In this document: one piece after another, positions 1 through 8,988 of the stretch
How positions within the stretch are numbered: position 1 is the stretch's first letter
How the letters are laid out: each line of letters opens with the position of its first letter
NCBI GenBank assembly: GCA_035604335.1
Contig: DATNIT010000313.1
Coordinates: 36,120-100,119, forward strand
Direction: 5' to 3'
DNA length: 64,000 nucleotides
Source of the DNA: DASZHJ01 sp035604335
Lineage (GTDB): Bacteria > Pseudomonadota > Alphaproteobacteria > ATCC43930 > CGMCC-115725
Position numbers and translations under genes: made by a program
Notes under the pieces: model-generated
Databases searched by the model: none
What the model was told of the DNA's origin: nothing
The model's input: only the letters and a program-made list of their open reading frames with translations

Positions 1-308
1 ACTTCGTGGGCTCCGGGGCCACCGCGCGGCTCGGCATCGACTGCCTCGCGAAGGGTGGCCGCTACATCATCGTGGGCCTGTTCGGCGGCGACATAACGCT
101 CTCGACGCTGTTCCTGCCGTGGCGCGCGATCGCGATCCAAGGCTCCTATGTCGGCAGCCTCGGCGAGCTCAAGGAACTCATGACGCTGGTGAAGGCCGGC
201 AAAGTGCCGCCGGTCCCGGTGACGCGTCATCCGCTCCACGAGGCCAGCGCCACGCTCGAGAAGCTGCGCAGGGGCGAGGTGATCGGCCGCGCGGTACTGA
301 CGCCGTAA
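1..308 (+). CDS. zinc-type alcohol dehydrogenase / quinone oxidoreductase, C-terminal part (cut by window start)
   Basis: The 3' end of a medium-chain dehydrogenase; the catalytic N-terminal half lies before the window. The roughly 100 visible residues run from the nucleotide-binding domain (GSGATARLGIDCLAKGG, then the strand YIIVGLFGG) to the closing stretch of the fold (LVKAGKVPPVPVTRHPLHEA, GRAVLTP), the usual end of this family. The reading frame is open from the first base and stops at TAA 306-308, so a 5' extension is certain. It converges on the P450 gene with only 10 bases between stop codons. The zinc ligands are not visible, so whether it binds zinc and which alcohol or aldehyde it uses cannot be judged. 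Confidence 0.85.
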   Translation, partial: FVGSGATARLGIDCLAKGGRYIIVGLFGGDITLSTLFLPWRAIAIQGSYVGSLGELKELMTLVKAGKVPPVPVTRHPLHEASATLEKLRRGEVIGRAVLTP

Positions 309-318
309 GCCCCGGCCT

Positions 319-1545
319 TCAGCCCGCCGCGGGCCGGAACCGCACCGGCAACGACTTGACGCCGCGGAGCACGAAGCTGTCGCTCCATTCCGGCGTCTCG
401 GTCGCGAGCGCGAGCTGCGGGAGCCGCTCAACCAGGGCCTTGACCGCGATCTGACCCTCGAGCCGCGCAAGGGGCGCACCCAGGCAAAAATGGGCGCCGA
501 ACCCGAAGGAGATGTGCCGGGTGTCGCCGCGCGTCAAGTCGAAGCGATTGGGCTCGGCGAACACCTGGGGATCCCGGTTCGCGGCATTCAGCAGCGCGAA
601 GACCCGGTCGCCCGTCCCGACGATCGGGCTCGCCTCGTCGAGGCGCACGTCCTCGAGCGCGATCCGGGTCATCGCCTGGGTGGGACCGTCGTAGCGCAGC
701 ATCTCCTCGACCGCGCTGGCGGCCAGACCGCGGTGGTGGCGGAGCGCGGCCAAGGCCTCGGGGTGCCTCAGCAGCGCCAGCATGCCGTTCCCCACCAGGT
801 TCGTGGTGGTCTCGTGGCCCGCGAAGAGCAGCAGGATGCAGCTCGCGACCAGCTCGTCCTCGCTGAAGCCGGAGCCCGACTCCTCAGCGGCGAGCAGCGC
901 GCTCAGGATGTCGTCCCTCGGATGCCTGCGGTGATCGGCGATGATCTCGCGGAAATAGGCGGACATTTCGCGCACGCCCCGCTCGCCGCGCTCGCGCTTG
1001 TCGGGCGTCGCGAGCGCGCTGCCGACGAAGGCTGCGATCTCGTCCGACCAGGTCTTGAAGCGGTCGAGATCCTCGATCGGCACGCCGATCATGCCGGCAA
1101 TCACGCTCGCGGGCAGCGGATAGGCGAAACCGGCGATCAGGTCCACCTCGCCGCGCGCGGCCACGCGCGTGATGAGATGCGTCACGATGCGCTCGATCAT
1201 CGGGCGCAGCGCCATCACCGCCCGCGGCGTGAACGCCTTGTTGAGGAGCCCGCGCCTGCGGGTGTGCGCGGGCGGGTCGTTGAACACCGCCCATTGGCCG
1301 AGCGTCTTCAGGAGCTCGGCGACTTGCGTCCGCGCATCGGGCTGCAGATGATCGCGGAACGGCGTGATCCGGTCGGCGCTGAAGCGAGGGTCGTTCAGCA
1401 CCTGGCGCACGTCGCGATAGCGCGTCAGCACCCAGCCGCCGAGCACGTCGCTCCAATGCACGGGGTCGCGCTCGCGCAGCTCGGCGAAGATCGGGAACGG
1501 ATTTGCGATGATCTCGGGGCGGCGCGGATCGTAGTCGACGCTCAC
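319..1545 (-). CDS. cytochrome P450
   Basis: A soluble bacterial P450 monooxygenase of normal length (408 aa). The oxygen-binding I-helix motif AGHETT is at about residues 242-247, the K-helix ExxR (EMLR) at 281-284, and the heme loop FGFGAHFCLG at 347-356 with Cys354 as the expected thiolate ligand. No membrane anchor is seen, so it should need a ferredoxin and reductase encoded elsewhere. It starts with GTG at 1545, 13 bases after the upstream SGNH hydrolase stop, and looks like the last gene of a five-gene minus-strand run. The substrate cannot be predicted; the link to envelope-modifying genes may be positional only. Confidence 0.95.
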   Translation of the reverse strand: MSVDYDPRRPEIIANPFPIFAELRERDPVHWSDVLGGWVLTRYRDVRQVLNDPRFSADRITPFRDHLQPDARTQVAELLKTLGQWAVFNDPPAHTRRRGLLNKAFTPRAVMALRPMIERIVTHLITRVAARGEVDLIAGFAYPLPASVIAGMIGVPIEDLDRFKTWSDEIAAFVGSALATPDKRERGERGVREMSAYFREIIADHRRHPRDDILSALLAAEESGSGFSEDELVASCILLLFAGHETTTNLVGNGMLALLRHPEALAALRHHRGLAASAVEEMLRYDGPTQAMTRIALEDVRLDEASPIVGTGDRVFALLNAANRDPQVFAEPNRFDLTRGDTRHISFGFGAHFCLGAPLARLEGQIAVKALVERLPQLALATETPEWSDSFVLRGVKSLPVRFRPAAG

Positions 1546-1558
1546 GCTCGCGCGCCCG

Positions 1559-2335
1559 TCAGCGAGCCGCCGTCGCGATGCCGTCGGCCAGCAGCCGCGC
1601 GAGACAGCCGTAGCTGCGGTCGTTCATGTGCAGGCGGTCGTCCGCGAGCGCCGCGCGCACGGGCATCACGCCGGTCTCGTCCCAAGACTGCATGACCTGG
1701 AACCGGCGGAACACCGGCACGCCCTCGGCGATGCCGACCGCCGCGATCGCGTGGAGCATGTCATGGTAGCTCTCGTGCGCCAGAACCTCGGGCGCGTACT
1801 GGACATCCATCAGGATGACGTCGATGCCGGCCGCCTTGAGCCGCTGGACGCCCTCGCGCAGGATCGCCGCGTCGGCGGCGGCGTCATCGTCGTGCAGGAC
1901 GTCGTTGGTGCCGACTTGCCAAACCACGAGATCGGGGTGCACCTCGATGGCGTCGCGCTCGATCCGGCTCAGCATGGCACCCATGGCGTCTCCGCCGACG
2001 CCGCGATTGAGCACGCGCACCTCGGCACCAAGACGCTGCCGGAGCTCGACGGCGAGCCGGCTCGGATAGTTGTTCTCGGGCCGCGTGGCGCCCACGCCCT
2101 CGGTCGAGGACGAGCCGAAAGCCACGATCGTGACGGGCTCACCGGCCTCGAGGCTCGCGTCCACATGCGGCAGAGAGGCCGTGAAGCTCGCCACCCCGCC
2201 CGAGGCGTGGCAGCGATCCGTTGCAGCGGCGCCGCGCTCGGCCCAGGGCGCGGCGGCGGCGGCCAGCACGAGCGCCATCGCCCAGAGCAGCACATGTCGT
2301 CGGCGGAGAAACAGCCGTGGCAGAGGAAAGCTCAT
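1559..2335 (-). CDS. exported SGNH/GDSL-type hydrolase, active-site residues intact
   Basis: A predicted exported esterase or acyl-group hydrolase of the SGNH fold (258 aa). An arginine-rich N terminus and a hydrophobic segment (residues 15-38) give a signal peptide or anchor. All four SGNH blocks are present: Ser in FGSSSTEG (about 75), Gly in NRGVGGD (about 114), Asn in VGTND (144), and Asp/His in DDRLH (233/236). The start at 2335 was chosen over an upstream in-frame ATG at 2458 because it opens the signal sequence and overlaps the stop of the preceding gene as ATGA, a mark of translational coupling. It is a clear paralogue of that preceding gene (shared NRG/NKGV, RMERDA-like, DVxLxDxQYxP, VFRR segments). 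Likely substrate: acyl esters on an envelope glycan (inference). Confidence 0.85.
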   Translation of the reverse strand: MSFPLPRLFLRRRHVLLWAMALVLAAAAAPWAERGAAATDRCHASGGVASFTASLPHVDASLEAGEPVTIVAFGSSSTEGVGATRPENNYPSRLAVELRQRLGAEVRVLNRGVGGDAMGAMLSRIERDAIEVHPDLVVWQVGTNDVLHDDDAAADAAILREGVQRLKAAGIDVILMDVQYAPEVLAHESYHDMLHAIAAVGIAEGVPVFRRFQVMQSWDETGVMPVRAALADDRLHMNDRSYGCLARLLADGIATAAR

Positions 2336-3078
2336 CGGGCGGCGTAGGCGATCGCATCGGCGAGGCGCTCGCCGAGACAAGTGTAGACCCTGGCTGCGAG
2401 CTGCCGCCGATCGCTCTTCGGCACGTCGGTGAAATTGAACACGCCAGCGTCGCTCCAATACTTCATGATGTCGTAGCGGCGGAAGACGTATGCACCCGTG
2501 AGGTCGCCAATCTGATGCAATCCATCGAGATAAGGCTGGAAATTGATGACCGAGGAGGTGTCCGGCGAATACTGCATATCGATCAGCATCACGTCAATGC
2601 GACGATCGTGCAGCTGCGTGACGCCCGCCTGGAGGGTCGTGGTGAAATCGTCGCTATTGGTCGCGCGCACGGCGTCGGTGACACCGACCTCCCAAAGCAC
2701 CAAGGCGGGATTCGCGCCCAGCGCGTCGCGCTCCATGCGGGCGGCCATCTGATCCGCCGTCTCGCCCGCGACGCCCTTGTTGAGCACCGTGACAGTCACG
2801 CCGGGATAACGCCGCTGGAGCGCGAGCTCCAGTTGGTGCGGATAGGCCGCATCCCCGCCGCCGGCCGCGCGGCCCGTGGTGGAGGAACCGCCGATCACGA
2901 CGACCACGATCGCTTGCTTGGCCTTGAGGCGCTCGGCGACCTGCGGGAATTGCGGGTCGTCTTGCACCAGCTCCGCCGACGCGTCGCATCCGCTCGCAGC
3001 CGGCACGCCCTGCGCCGAGGCCGGTGCGGGGAGCAGCGCGGCGAGGACAGCGAGATAGCGAAGATGCTTCAGTCCCAT
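2332..3078 (-). CDS. exported SGNH-like protein with degenerate active site (probable pseudoenzyme)
   Basis: A tandem paralogue of the downstream SGNH hydrolase (248 aa) with a signal peptide ending near ASAQG (residues 20-24). Block I Ser (IGGSSTTG, about 65) and block II Gly (NKGVAGE) remain. The block III Asn is replaced (WEVGVTD, Thr134 where GxND is expected) and the catalytic Asp-x-x-His is SDRRQ (Gln226 instead of His). With no catalytic His and no oxyanion-hole Asn, normal esterase chemistry is unlikely. An ATG at 3078 is used here; a GTG at 3087 that overlaps the OpgC stop as GTGA is an equally possible, coupled start. Its place between the acyltransferase and the intact hydrolase suggests a binding or scaffold role, which is inference. 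Confidence 0.82.
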   Translation of the reverse strand: MGLKHLRYLAVLAALLPAPASAQGVPAASGCDASAELVQDDPQFPQVAERLKAKQAIVVVVIGGSSTTGRAAGGGDAAYPHQLELALQRRYPGVTVTVLNKGVAGETADQMAARMERDALGANPALVLWEVGVTDAVRATNSDDFTTTLQAGVTQLHDRRIDVMLIDMQYSPDTSSVINFQPYLDGLHQIGDLTGAYVFRRYDIMKYWSDAGVFNFTDVPKSDRRQLAARVYTCLGERLADAIAYAAR

Positions 3079-3083
3079 AGCGG

Positions 3084-4238
3084 TCACTCGGCCGGGCCCG
3101 CAGCGGCCGCGGACGGCGGCGGGCGGCTGGCTTTCTTGTACCACGCAATGATGAAGGCCGCGGAAATCATCAGCAATATCCCGGCCGCGTTGACCAGGAG
3201 CTGCACCGAAAGCCGGTCGGTGACTTCCGCCAGCACGAAATGCCCGAGCACCGCGAGCAGGATGCCGAGACAGAAGATGTAAAGCGAGTTCTGGCCGCAG
3301 AGCACGATGGGCCGCGCCAGCGGGCCCGCCAGGAGCGACGAGTCGCGCGGCAGCACCGATACCACCAACACGGACAGCGCCAGGAAATCGACCAAGCGTA
3401 CGGGCGACAAATTCGTCTTGTCGATCGCAGACCGCCACAACTCCTGGGCCAAGAGCGGCGGGAACGGATCGTAGAGCCAATGGATGAGCCAGGTAATGCT
3501 GACGATTGCGCAGAAGGCGACGATAGCGGCCGCAAGCCACGGCATCCAGCGCCACTCCGGCAGTACGCGCCGGCCAAGCGCCTGGAGGTTTCCGCATACG
3601 GCTCCGATCACGAACAGGAACTGCCAAGCCAGCGGATTGAAGAACCACGGATGCTCGTCGGGATAGAGATGCAATGTCCAACCCCAGCGCTGGACCGCAA
3701 CGTATACCAGCGCCGACGGAACGAGGGCCCAAAGCGGGTGGCGCTGGATCAGCGCCATCGCCAGCGGGAAGCCCGCGAGCATCACGATGTAGAGCGGCAG
3801 GATGTCCAGAAAGGTCGGCTGAAAGCGCAGCAGCAACGCCTCGATGATCGCGATGTGCGGCTGGGTCAGGAAATCGCCGACCCCCATCTCCTCCGCGTAC
3901 ATCGGATTGTCCGCGGCGTTGAGCGTGTAGGAGACCTCGGCGGTGAAGATGACGAACAGGAAAACATGCGCAACATAGAGCTGCCAGACGCGCCGATACG
4001 TCTGCGCCGCCGAGAGCAGGAACCCGCGCTGACGAAGCACCGCGCCGTAGACGAGCGCCGCCGTGAATCCGGAAATGAAGATGAAGGCCTCGGCCGCGTC
4101 CGAGAACGCCACCGAGCGCAACGTGAAATACGAGAGAACGTTGCCGGGTATGTGGTCGACGAAGATCAGAAATAGCGACAATCCTCGAAAGAAATCGAGG
4201 CGCAGATCGCGCGGCGGCCGGGCGGCGGGCGCGGCCAT
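3084..4238 (-). CDS. OpgC-like multi-span membrane acyltransferase
   Basis: An integral membrane protein of 384 aa with about ten hydrophobic segments. The N terminus (DLRLDFFRGLSLFLIFVDH, residues 11-29, then ISGFTAALVYG) matches the OpgC family, whose founding member adds succinyl groups to osmoregulated periplasmic glucans. The Arg and His in the RG...DH block are the residues expected near the acyl-transfer site. It is 18 bases downstream of the NADP-reductase gene and couples to the following SGNH gene by a 4-base overlap if that gene starts at GTG 3087. No glucan synthase (opgG/opgH) is in the window, so the acceptor glycan is unknown. The family call is secure; succinyl specificity is not shown. 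Confidence 0.85.
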   Translation of the reverse strand: MAAPAARPPRDLRLDFFRGLSLFLIFVDHIPGNVLSYFTLRSVAFSDAAEAFIFISGFTAALVYGAVLRQRGFLLSAAQTYRRVWQLYVAHVFLFVIFTAEVSYTLNAADNPMYAEEMGVGDFLTQPHIAIIEALLLRFQPTFLDILPLYIVMLAGFPLAMALIQRHPLWALVPSALVYVAVQRWGWTLHLYPDEHPWFFNPLAWQFLFVIGAVCGNLQALGRRVLPEWRWMPWLAAAIVAFCAIVSITWLIHWLYDPFPPLLAQELWRSAIDKTNLSPVRLVDFLALSVLVVSVLPRDSSLLAGPLARPIVLCGQNSLYIFCLGILLAVLGHFVLAEVTDRLSVQLLVNAAGILLMISAAFIIAWYKKASRPPPSAAAAGPAE

Positions 4239-4256
4239 GATCGCCGGCCCCGACGC

Positions 4257-5291
4257 TCAGCTCTGCGGCGCGGCCACGCGCACCAGCTGCTTGCCTCGAT
4301 TCTGGCCGGCGAGCAGCCCGATGAAGGCGCGCGGCGCCGCGGCGATGCCGTCCGCCACGTCTTCCTTGTACCGGATCTTGCCCTCGCGCAGCCATTGCGA
4401 GACGTCTCGGCGGAATTGCCCGGTTTGGTGCCGCCAATCCCAAACCAAAAAACCCTCCATGCGCGCGCGCTTGACCAGGAGCTGGCGGTTCCAGCGGATG
4501 CCGGTGTCGGGCGTCTCCAGCCGGTCGTAGAGCGAGATGCCACCGACGATGATGACACGGCCGTGCAGTGCCAGATTCGCAAGCGCGGCGTCGTGCACGA
4601 CGCCGCCGACATTGTCGAAGAATACGTCGATACCCTTGGGCGCGAGCTCCGCCAGCTCCGCGCCGAGCGCGTCGCGATCCTTGCCCTTGTAGTCGATGGC
4701 CGCATCGAAGCCGAGCGTCTCCTTGACGTAGGCGATCTTGTCCGAGGCGCCGGCCGTGCCGATCACGCGGCAGCCTTTCAGCTTCGCGACCTGTCCGGCG
4801 ACCTGCCCGACCGCGCCCGATGCCGCGGAGATCAGCACGGTGTCGCCGGCCTTCGGCTGCCCGACGCCCAGAAGCGCGCAATAGGCAGTCTGGCCGGGCA
4901 TGCCGAGCACGCCCAGGAAATAGGAGAGCGGCATGCCCTGGGGATCGATGCGCTCGACTTCGCCGCCCGGCAGGACCGCGTATTGCTGCCATCCCGCGCG
5001 CGCCAACACCGTGTCGCCGGGCTTGAGCGATGCCGCGCGGGACGCCACGACCTCCGAGACCGTCTCGCCCGTCATGACCTCGCCGAGCTCGACCGGCTTG
5101 GCGTAGGACCGTGCGGCGCTCATGCGCCCGCGCATATAGGGATCGAGCGAGAGCCAGAGGGTGCGGAGGAGCACCTCGCCATCCCCGGGCTCGGGAACTG
5201 CGGTGACGTCGATCTTGAAGTCGCTCTCTTGGACGCGCCGATTGACGGGGCGGTCGGCCAGGAGCACGCGGGTGTTGCTGAGAGCGGGCAT
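4257..5291 (-). CDS. NADP-dependent MDR oxidoreductase (curcumin / double-bond reductase type)
   Basis: A zinc-free medium-chain reductase (344 aa) of the NADPH-dependent alkenal/curcumin reductase group. Family marks are LSLDPYMRGRM (residues 47-57), the nucleotide-binding AASGAVGQVAGQVAKLKG (about 155-172), GIDVFFDNVGG (about 222-232) and the late block FLVWDW. These enzymes reduce carbon-carbon double bonds conjugated to a carbonyl. The start at 5291 fits the usual N terminus (few residues before NRRVQESDF-type sequence); upstream in-frame codons run into the divergent promoter region. It heads the minus-strand run leading to OpgC, the SGNH pair and the P450, and is divergent to the nucleoside transporter operon, with 123 bases between the starts. 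Confidence 0.9.
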   Translation of the reverse strand: MPALSNTRVLLADRPVNRRVQESDFKIDVTAVPEPGDGEVLLRTLWLSLDPYMRGRMSAARSYAKPVELGEVMTGETVSEVVASRAASLKPGDTVLARAGWQQYAVLPGGEVERIDPQGMPLSYFLGVLGMPGQTAYCALLGVGQPKAGDTVLISAASGAVGQVAGQVAKLKGCRVIGTAGASDKIAYVKETLGFDAAIDYKGKDRDALGAELAELAPKGIDVFFDNVGGVVHDAALANLALHGRVIIVGGISLYDRLETPDTGIRWNRQLLVKRARMEGFLVWDWRHQTGQFRRDVSQWLREGKIRYKEDVADGIAAAPRAFIGLLAGQNRGKQLVRVAAPQS

Positions 5292-5414
5292 ATCGGCCTC
5301 CGGGACTGCGCTCGCGGCGGGGATCATAGCGGCGCCGCCGGTGCGCACGAAAGCCCTGCCCAGCGGTTTCAGATGCGCGTAGGATCGCAGGGATCGGGGT
5401 TGTCGGGGGGACGA

Positions 5415-6401
5415 ATGAGGGGAGCGATCGCCGCTCTCGCGCTGTGCGGAGCGCTCTGCGCCGGTGCAACCGCCGGTGCCGACGAGATGTTTCTTCCCGC
5501 GATCGTCTACGACGTCGGCGGCAAGGCCGACCGGTCCTTCAACGAGGCCGCCTACCGGGGCGCGCAACGCTTCGCGACCGAGACGGGCATCGCGGTGCGC
5601 GAATTCGAGATCACGAACGAGACCCAGCGCGCTCAGGCCTTCGCCAATATGGCGCGGCGAGGCGCCAGCATCGTGGTCGGCGTGGGTTTCACCCAGAGGG
5701 CGGCTCTGGAGACGGTGGCGCAGCAATACCCCGGCAAGAAATTCACGCTGATCGACGCCACCAGCGAGCTGCCGAACGTGCAGTCGGTGGTGTTCCGCGA
5801 GCAGCAGGGCAGCTTCCTCGTCGGCGTGCTGGCGGCGCTCGCGTCCAAGACCCACAAGCTCGGCTTCGTGGGCGGCATGGACATTCCGCTGATCCGCCGC
5901 TTCGCCGCGGGATACACCGCGGGCGCACGCTATGCGGACCCCGCGGTGGAGGTCCTCGTCAACATGACCGGCACCACGCCCGCGGCGTGGCAGGACCCCG
6001 CCCGCGGCGGCGAGCTCGCGCGCAGCCAATTCGACCGCGGCGCCGACGTCGTCTACGCCGCGGCGGGCTCGACCGGGCTCGGCGTCCTGCAGGCGGCAGC
6101 CGACGCGAAGAAGCTGGCCGTTGGCGTCGACTCCAATCAGGATTACCTGCACCCCGGCACCATGCTGACCTCCATGGTGAAGCGCGTCGATCTCGCGGTC
6201 TATCAGGCCTATCGCTCGGCTAAGGACGGCGGCTGGCAGGCGGGCATCCACAGCCTGGGCGTCGCCGAGGACGGCGTCGGCTATACCCTCGACGACTACA
6301 ATGCGGCGCTGGTGACACCGGCGATGCGCGCCAAGGCGGATGCGGCGCGCGCCGATATCATCGCGGGCAAGATCGCCGTGCCGGACCAGCTCTCGCCGTG
6401 A
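5415..6401 (+). CDS. BMP-family ABC transporter substrate-binding protein (nucleoside-type)
   Basis: A periplasmic binding protein (328 aa) of the BMP/PnrA-like family, which bind purine or other nucleosides. A signal peptide covers residues 1-21 (MRGAIAALALCGALCAGATA). The mature start IVYDVGGKADRSFNEAAYRG has the family's conserved GxxxDxSFN segment used in nucleoside binding; the later VDSNQDYLHPGTMLTSMVK block is also typical. A GGGGGGACGA ribosome site is directly ahead of ATG 5415. The stop overlaps the GTG start of the ATPase gene by 4 bases. Together with the ATPase, two permeases and a purine nucleoside phosphorylase it forms a five-gene import-and-salvage operon. Confidence 0.92.
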   Translation: MRGAIAALALCGALCAGATAGADEMFLPAIVYDVGGKADRSFNEAAYRGAQRFATETGIAVREFEITNETQRAQAFANMARRGASIVVGVGFTQRAALETVAQQYPGKKFTLIDATSELPNVQSVVFREQQGSFLVGVLAALASKTHKLGFVGGMDIPLIRRFAAGYTAGARYADPAVEVLVNMTGTTPAAWQDPARGGELARSQFDRGADVVYAAAGSTGLGVLQAAADAKKLAVGVDSNQDYLHPGTMLTSMVKRVDLAVYQAYRSAKDGGWQAGIHSLGVAEDGVGYTLDDYNAALVTPAMRAKADAARADIIAGKIAVPDQLSP

Positions 6402-7915
6402 GCGAGGCCGCCGCCGCGGTGGAGCTCCGCGGCATCGACAAACGCTTCGCCGCGGTACAGGCCAACCGCAAGGTTTCGCTGAGCCTGGCTCGTGGCACCA
6501 TCCACGGCCTCATCGGCGAGAACGGCGCCGGGAAGTCGACGCTCGCCGGTATTCTCTACGGTTACCTCACTCCGGACGCCGGCGAGATCCGGATGGACGG
6601 CCGCCCGGTCGCGATCCGAAACCCGCGCGACGCGATGGCGGCCGGCATCGGCATGGTGCACCAGCACTTCATGCTGGTGGACTCCATGACCGTGCTGGAG
6701 AACCTGGTGCTCGGGCAGGAGCGCGGCCTCACCCTTGCCCGAGGCGAAGCCGCCGCGCGCGCGACCCTTGCCAGCTTCGCCCGCGGCCACGACGCGCGGC
6801 TCGATCCCGATATGCGCGTCGAGGCGTTGCCCGTGGGCCTGAAGCAGCGAGTGGAGATCCTGAAGGCGCTGCATCGCGGCGCCGAGATCCTGATCCTGGA
6901 CGAGCCCACCGCGGTGCTGACGCCGATCGAGGTGCGCGCGCTGTTCGACGAGCTGCGGGCGCTTGCGCGCGCGGGCAAGACGATCTTGCTGGTGACACAC
7001 AAGCTCAAGGAGGTGATGGCGATCACCGACGTTGTCACGGTCATGCGCCAGGGCGCCGTCGTCGGCCAATACGTGACCAAAAATACCAATCCCGCGGAGC
7101 TGGCGGCGCTGATGATCGGGCGAGCTCCGCACCCCCCGGCGAAGTCGCCCGCCGCCCCCGGTGCGCCGGTGCTGGCGGTCGAGGCGGTGACGCTCGTGGA
7201 CCCCGACGGCATAAGACGCCTCGATGGCGTGAGCCTCTCGGTGCGAGCCGGGGAGATCGTGGGCGTCGCGGGCGTCGCCGGCAATGGGCAATCCGAGCTC
7301 ATCGAGGCGCTGGTGGGCCTGCGGCCGGTGCGCGCCGGCACGATCCGGCTCGCGGGCATCGACGCGACCTCGCTCTCCGTCGCCGCGCGCCGACGCCTCG
7401 GCCTCGGTCATCTCGCGGAAGACCGGCTGCGCCTCGGAGCCATCGCGGCGTTCTCTGCGACCGAGAATGCACTGCTGGGGCGCCAGGGCGATGCCGGCTG
7501 CGCGCGATGGGGCCTGCTCCGCCGCACCGCCGTCCGCGACACGCTCGATCGTTGGATGCGGGCGTACGACATCCGCCCGCGCGATCCGGAGCAGCGTCTC
7601 ACGCTGTTCTCCGGCGGCAATCAGCAGAAGCTGGTGGTGGCGCGCGAGCTGGAGCGCGGACCCGCCGTGCTCGTGGTGGGCCAGCCGACCCGCGGCATCG
7701 ATGTCGGCGCGGCGGAGTCGATCCACGCCCGCTTGCTTGCGCTGAGGGCAGAGGGCGTCGGAATCCTGCTGATCTCGGCCGATCTCGACGAGATCCGACT
7801 GCTCTCGGACCGGATCCTGGTGATGTGCGACGGCCGCATCGCGGGCGAAGTGACGACAGAGGCAGCCGACGAGCGCAGGCTCAGCCTGCTCATGGCGGGC
7901 AGCGAGGCCGCATGA
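6398..7915 (+). CDS. ABC transporter ATP-binding protein with two ATPase domains (nucleoside importer)
   Basis: A 505-aa tandem ATPase of the sugar/nucleoside-type importers (RbsA/NupA layout). The first domain has Walker A GENGAGKST (about 39-47), Q-loop VHQHFM and Walker B ILILDEPTAVLTP (about 165-177). The second has a Walker-A-like GVAGNGQSE (about 293-301, lacking the usual GKS/T), a signature segment FSGGNQQK and a degenerate Walker B LVVGQPTRGID in which the catalytic Glu is Gln. A degenerate second site is normal in this family. It starts with GTG 6398 inside the stop of the binding-protein gene and ends in an ATGA overlap with the first permease gene. Confidence 0.95.
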   Translation: MSEAAAAVELRGIDKRFAAVQANRKVSLSLARGTIHGLIGENGAGKSTLAGILYGYLTPDAGEIRMDGRPVAIRNPRDAMAAGIGMVHQHFMLVDSMTVLENLVLGQERGLTLARGEAAARATLASFARGHDARLDPDMRVEALPVGLKQRVEILKALHRGAEILILDEPTAVLTPIEVRALFDELRALARAGKTILLVTHKLKEVMAITDVVTVMRQGAVVGQYVTKNTNPAELAALMIGRAPHPPAKSPAAPGAPVLAVEAVTLVDPDGIRRLDGVSLSVRAGEIVGVAGVAGNGQSELIEALVGLRPVRAGTIRLAGIDATSLSVAARRRLGLGHLAEDRLRLGAIAAFSATENALLGRQGDAGCARWGLLRRTAVRDTLDRWMRAYDIRPRDPEQRLTLFSGGNQQKLVVARELERGPAVLVVGQPTRGIDVGAAESIHARLLALRAEGVGILLISADLDEIRLLSDRILVMCDGRIAGEVTTEAADERRLSLLMAGSEAA

Positions 7916-8988
7916 AGCCCGCGCTCCTGCTCTTGCGCAAAGCCGAGCCGGCTTTGGTTCCCCTGATCAATCTGATGGCGGCGTTGATGCTCTCGGCGCT
8001 CGTCGTGCTCGCGGCCGGCGCCGATCCCCTCGAAGCCATGACCGTGCTGGCGATGGGCGCCGCCGGCGACGGCGCAAGCCTCGGCTACACGCTCTACTAC
8101 GCCACCAACTTCATCCTGTCCGGTCTTGCCGTGGCTTTGCCCTTCCATGCCGGAATTTTCAACATCGGCGGCGAGGGGCAAGCCTATATCGGGGGTTTGC
8201 TGGCCGCCCTGGTATGCCTGTTCGCGGGCCCCGCGCTCGGCTGGGCGGCGATCCCGCTGGCGGTGCTCGCGGCGGCCGCGGGCGGCGCGCTTTGGGCCCT
8301 CGTCCCCGCATGGCTGTTCGTGGCGCGCGGGAGCCACGTCGTCATCACCACCATCATGTTCAATTTCATCGCCTCGGCGGTGATGGCGTTCCTGCTCATC
8401 AATGTCCTGATCGCGCCCGGCCAAAATGCGCCGGAATCCGTCGCCTTCCCGGCGGCGACCTGGATGCCGAGCCTCGGCCCGCTGCTCGGTCCCTCGCCGC
8501 TCAACGTGACGTTCCCGCTGGCGCTGCTTTTGGCGGTCGCCGTCTGGATTTTTCTGCGCTTGAGCCGCGCGGGCTTCGAGGTGCGCGCCGCCGGCGCGAA
8601 TCCCGAGGCCGCGCGCGCCGCCGGCATCTCGGTGGGTGCCGCCGCGATTCTTGCCCTCACCCTCGGCGGCGCGCTCGCGGGCCTAGTGGCGGTCAACGAG
8701 CTGATGGGCGCGCAGCATCGGCTCTTGCTCGATTTTCCCGCGGGCTACGGCTTCATGGGGATCGCGGTCGCGTTGATGGGGCGAAACCACCCGCTCGGCA
8801 TCTGCCTCGCCGCGCTGTTCTTCGGCGCGCTCTACCAAGGCGGTACCGAGCTCAGCTTCGACATGCCGGCGGTGACGCGAGACATCGTGGTGGTCATCGA
8901 AGGCCTCGCGATCCTGTTCTGCGGCGCGCTCGAGAACTTGTTCCGGGCGCGCATCTCGCGCTGGCTCGGGCGCGAGGCCACGGCGTGA
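7912..8988 (+). CDS. ABC transporter permease 1 (nucleoside importer)
   Basis: An inner-membrane permease (358 aa) of the BPD_transp_2 class with about nine or ten hydrophobic spans. Family marks are FHAGIFNIGGEGQAYIGG (about 79-96) and TTIMFNFIASAVM. The cytoplasmic coupling region GFEVRAAGANPEAARAAGIS (about 221-240) touches the ATPase in related importers. ATG 7912 overlaps the ATPase stop and the gene ends in a GTGA overlap with the second permease, so the four transporter genes are translationally linked. It should pair with the next gene product as a heterodimer. Confidence 0.94.
   Translation: MKPALLLLRKAEPALVPLINLMAALMLSALVVLAAGADPLEAMTVLAMGAAGDGASLGYTLYYATNFILSGLAVALPFHAGIFNIGGEGQAYIGGLLAALVCLFAGPALGWAAIPLAVLAAAAGGALWALVPAWLFVARGSHVVITTIMFNFIASAVMAFLLINVLIAPGQNAPESVAFPAATWMPSLGPLLGPSPLNVTFPLALLLAVAVWIFLRLSRAGFEVRAAGANPEAARAAGISVGAAAILALTLGGALAGLVAVNELMGAQHRLLLDFPAGYGFMGIAVALMGRNHPLGICLAALFFGALYQGGTELSFDMPAVTRDIVVVIEGLAILFCGALENLFRARISRWLGREATA

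Noticed and set aside
2332..5469. A 1045-codon open frame on the minus strand
   Set aside because: Only its last 248 codons are a gene. The rest runs out of frame through the OpgC-like and reductase genes and gives Arg/Ala-rich sequence with no domain, as expected in GC-rich DNA.
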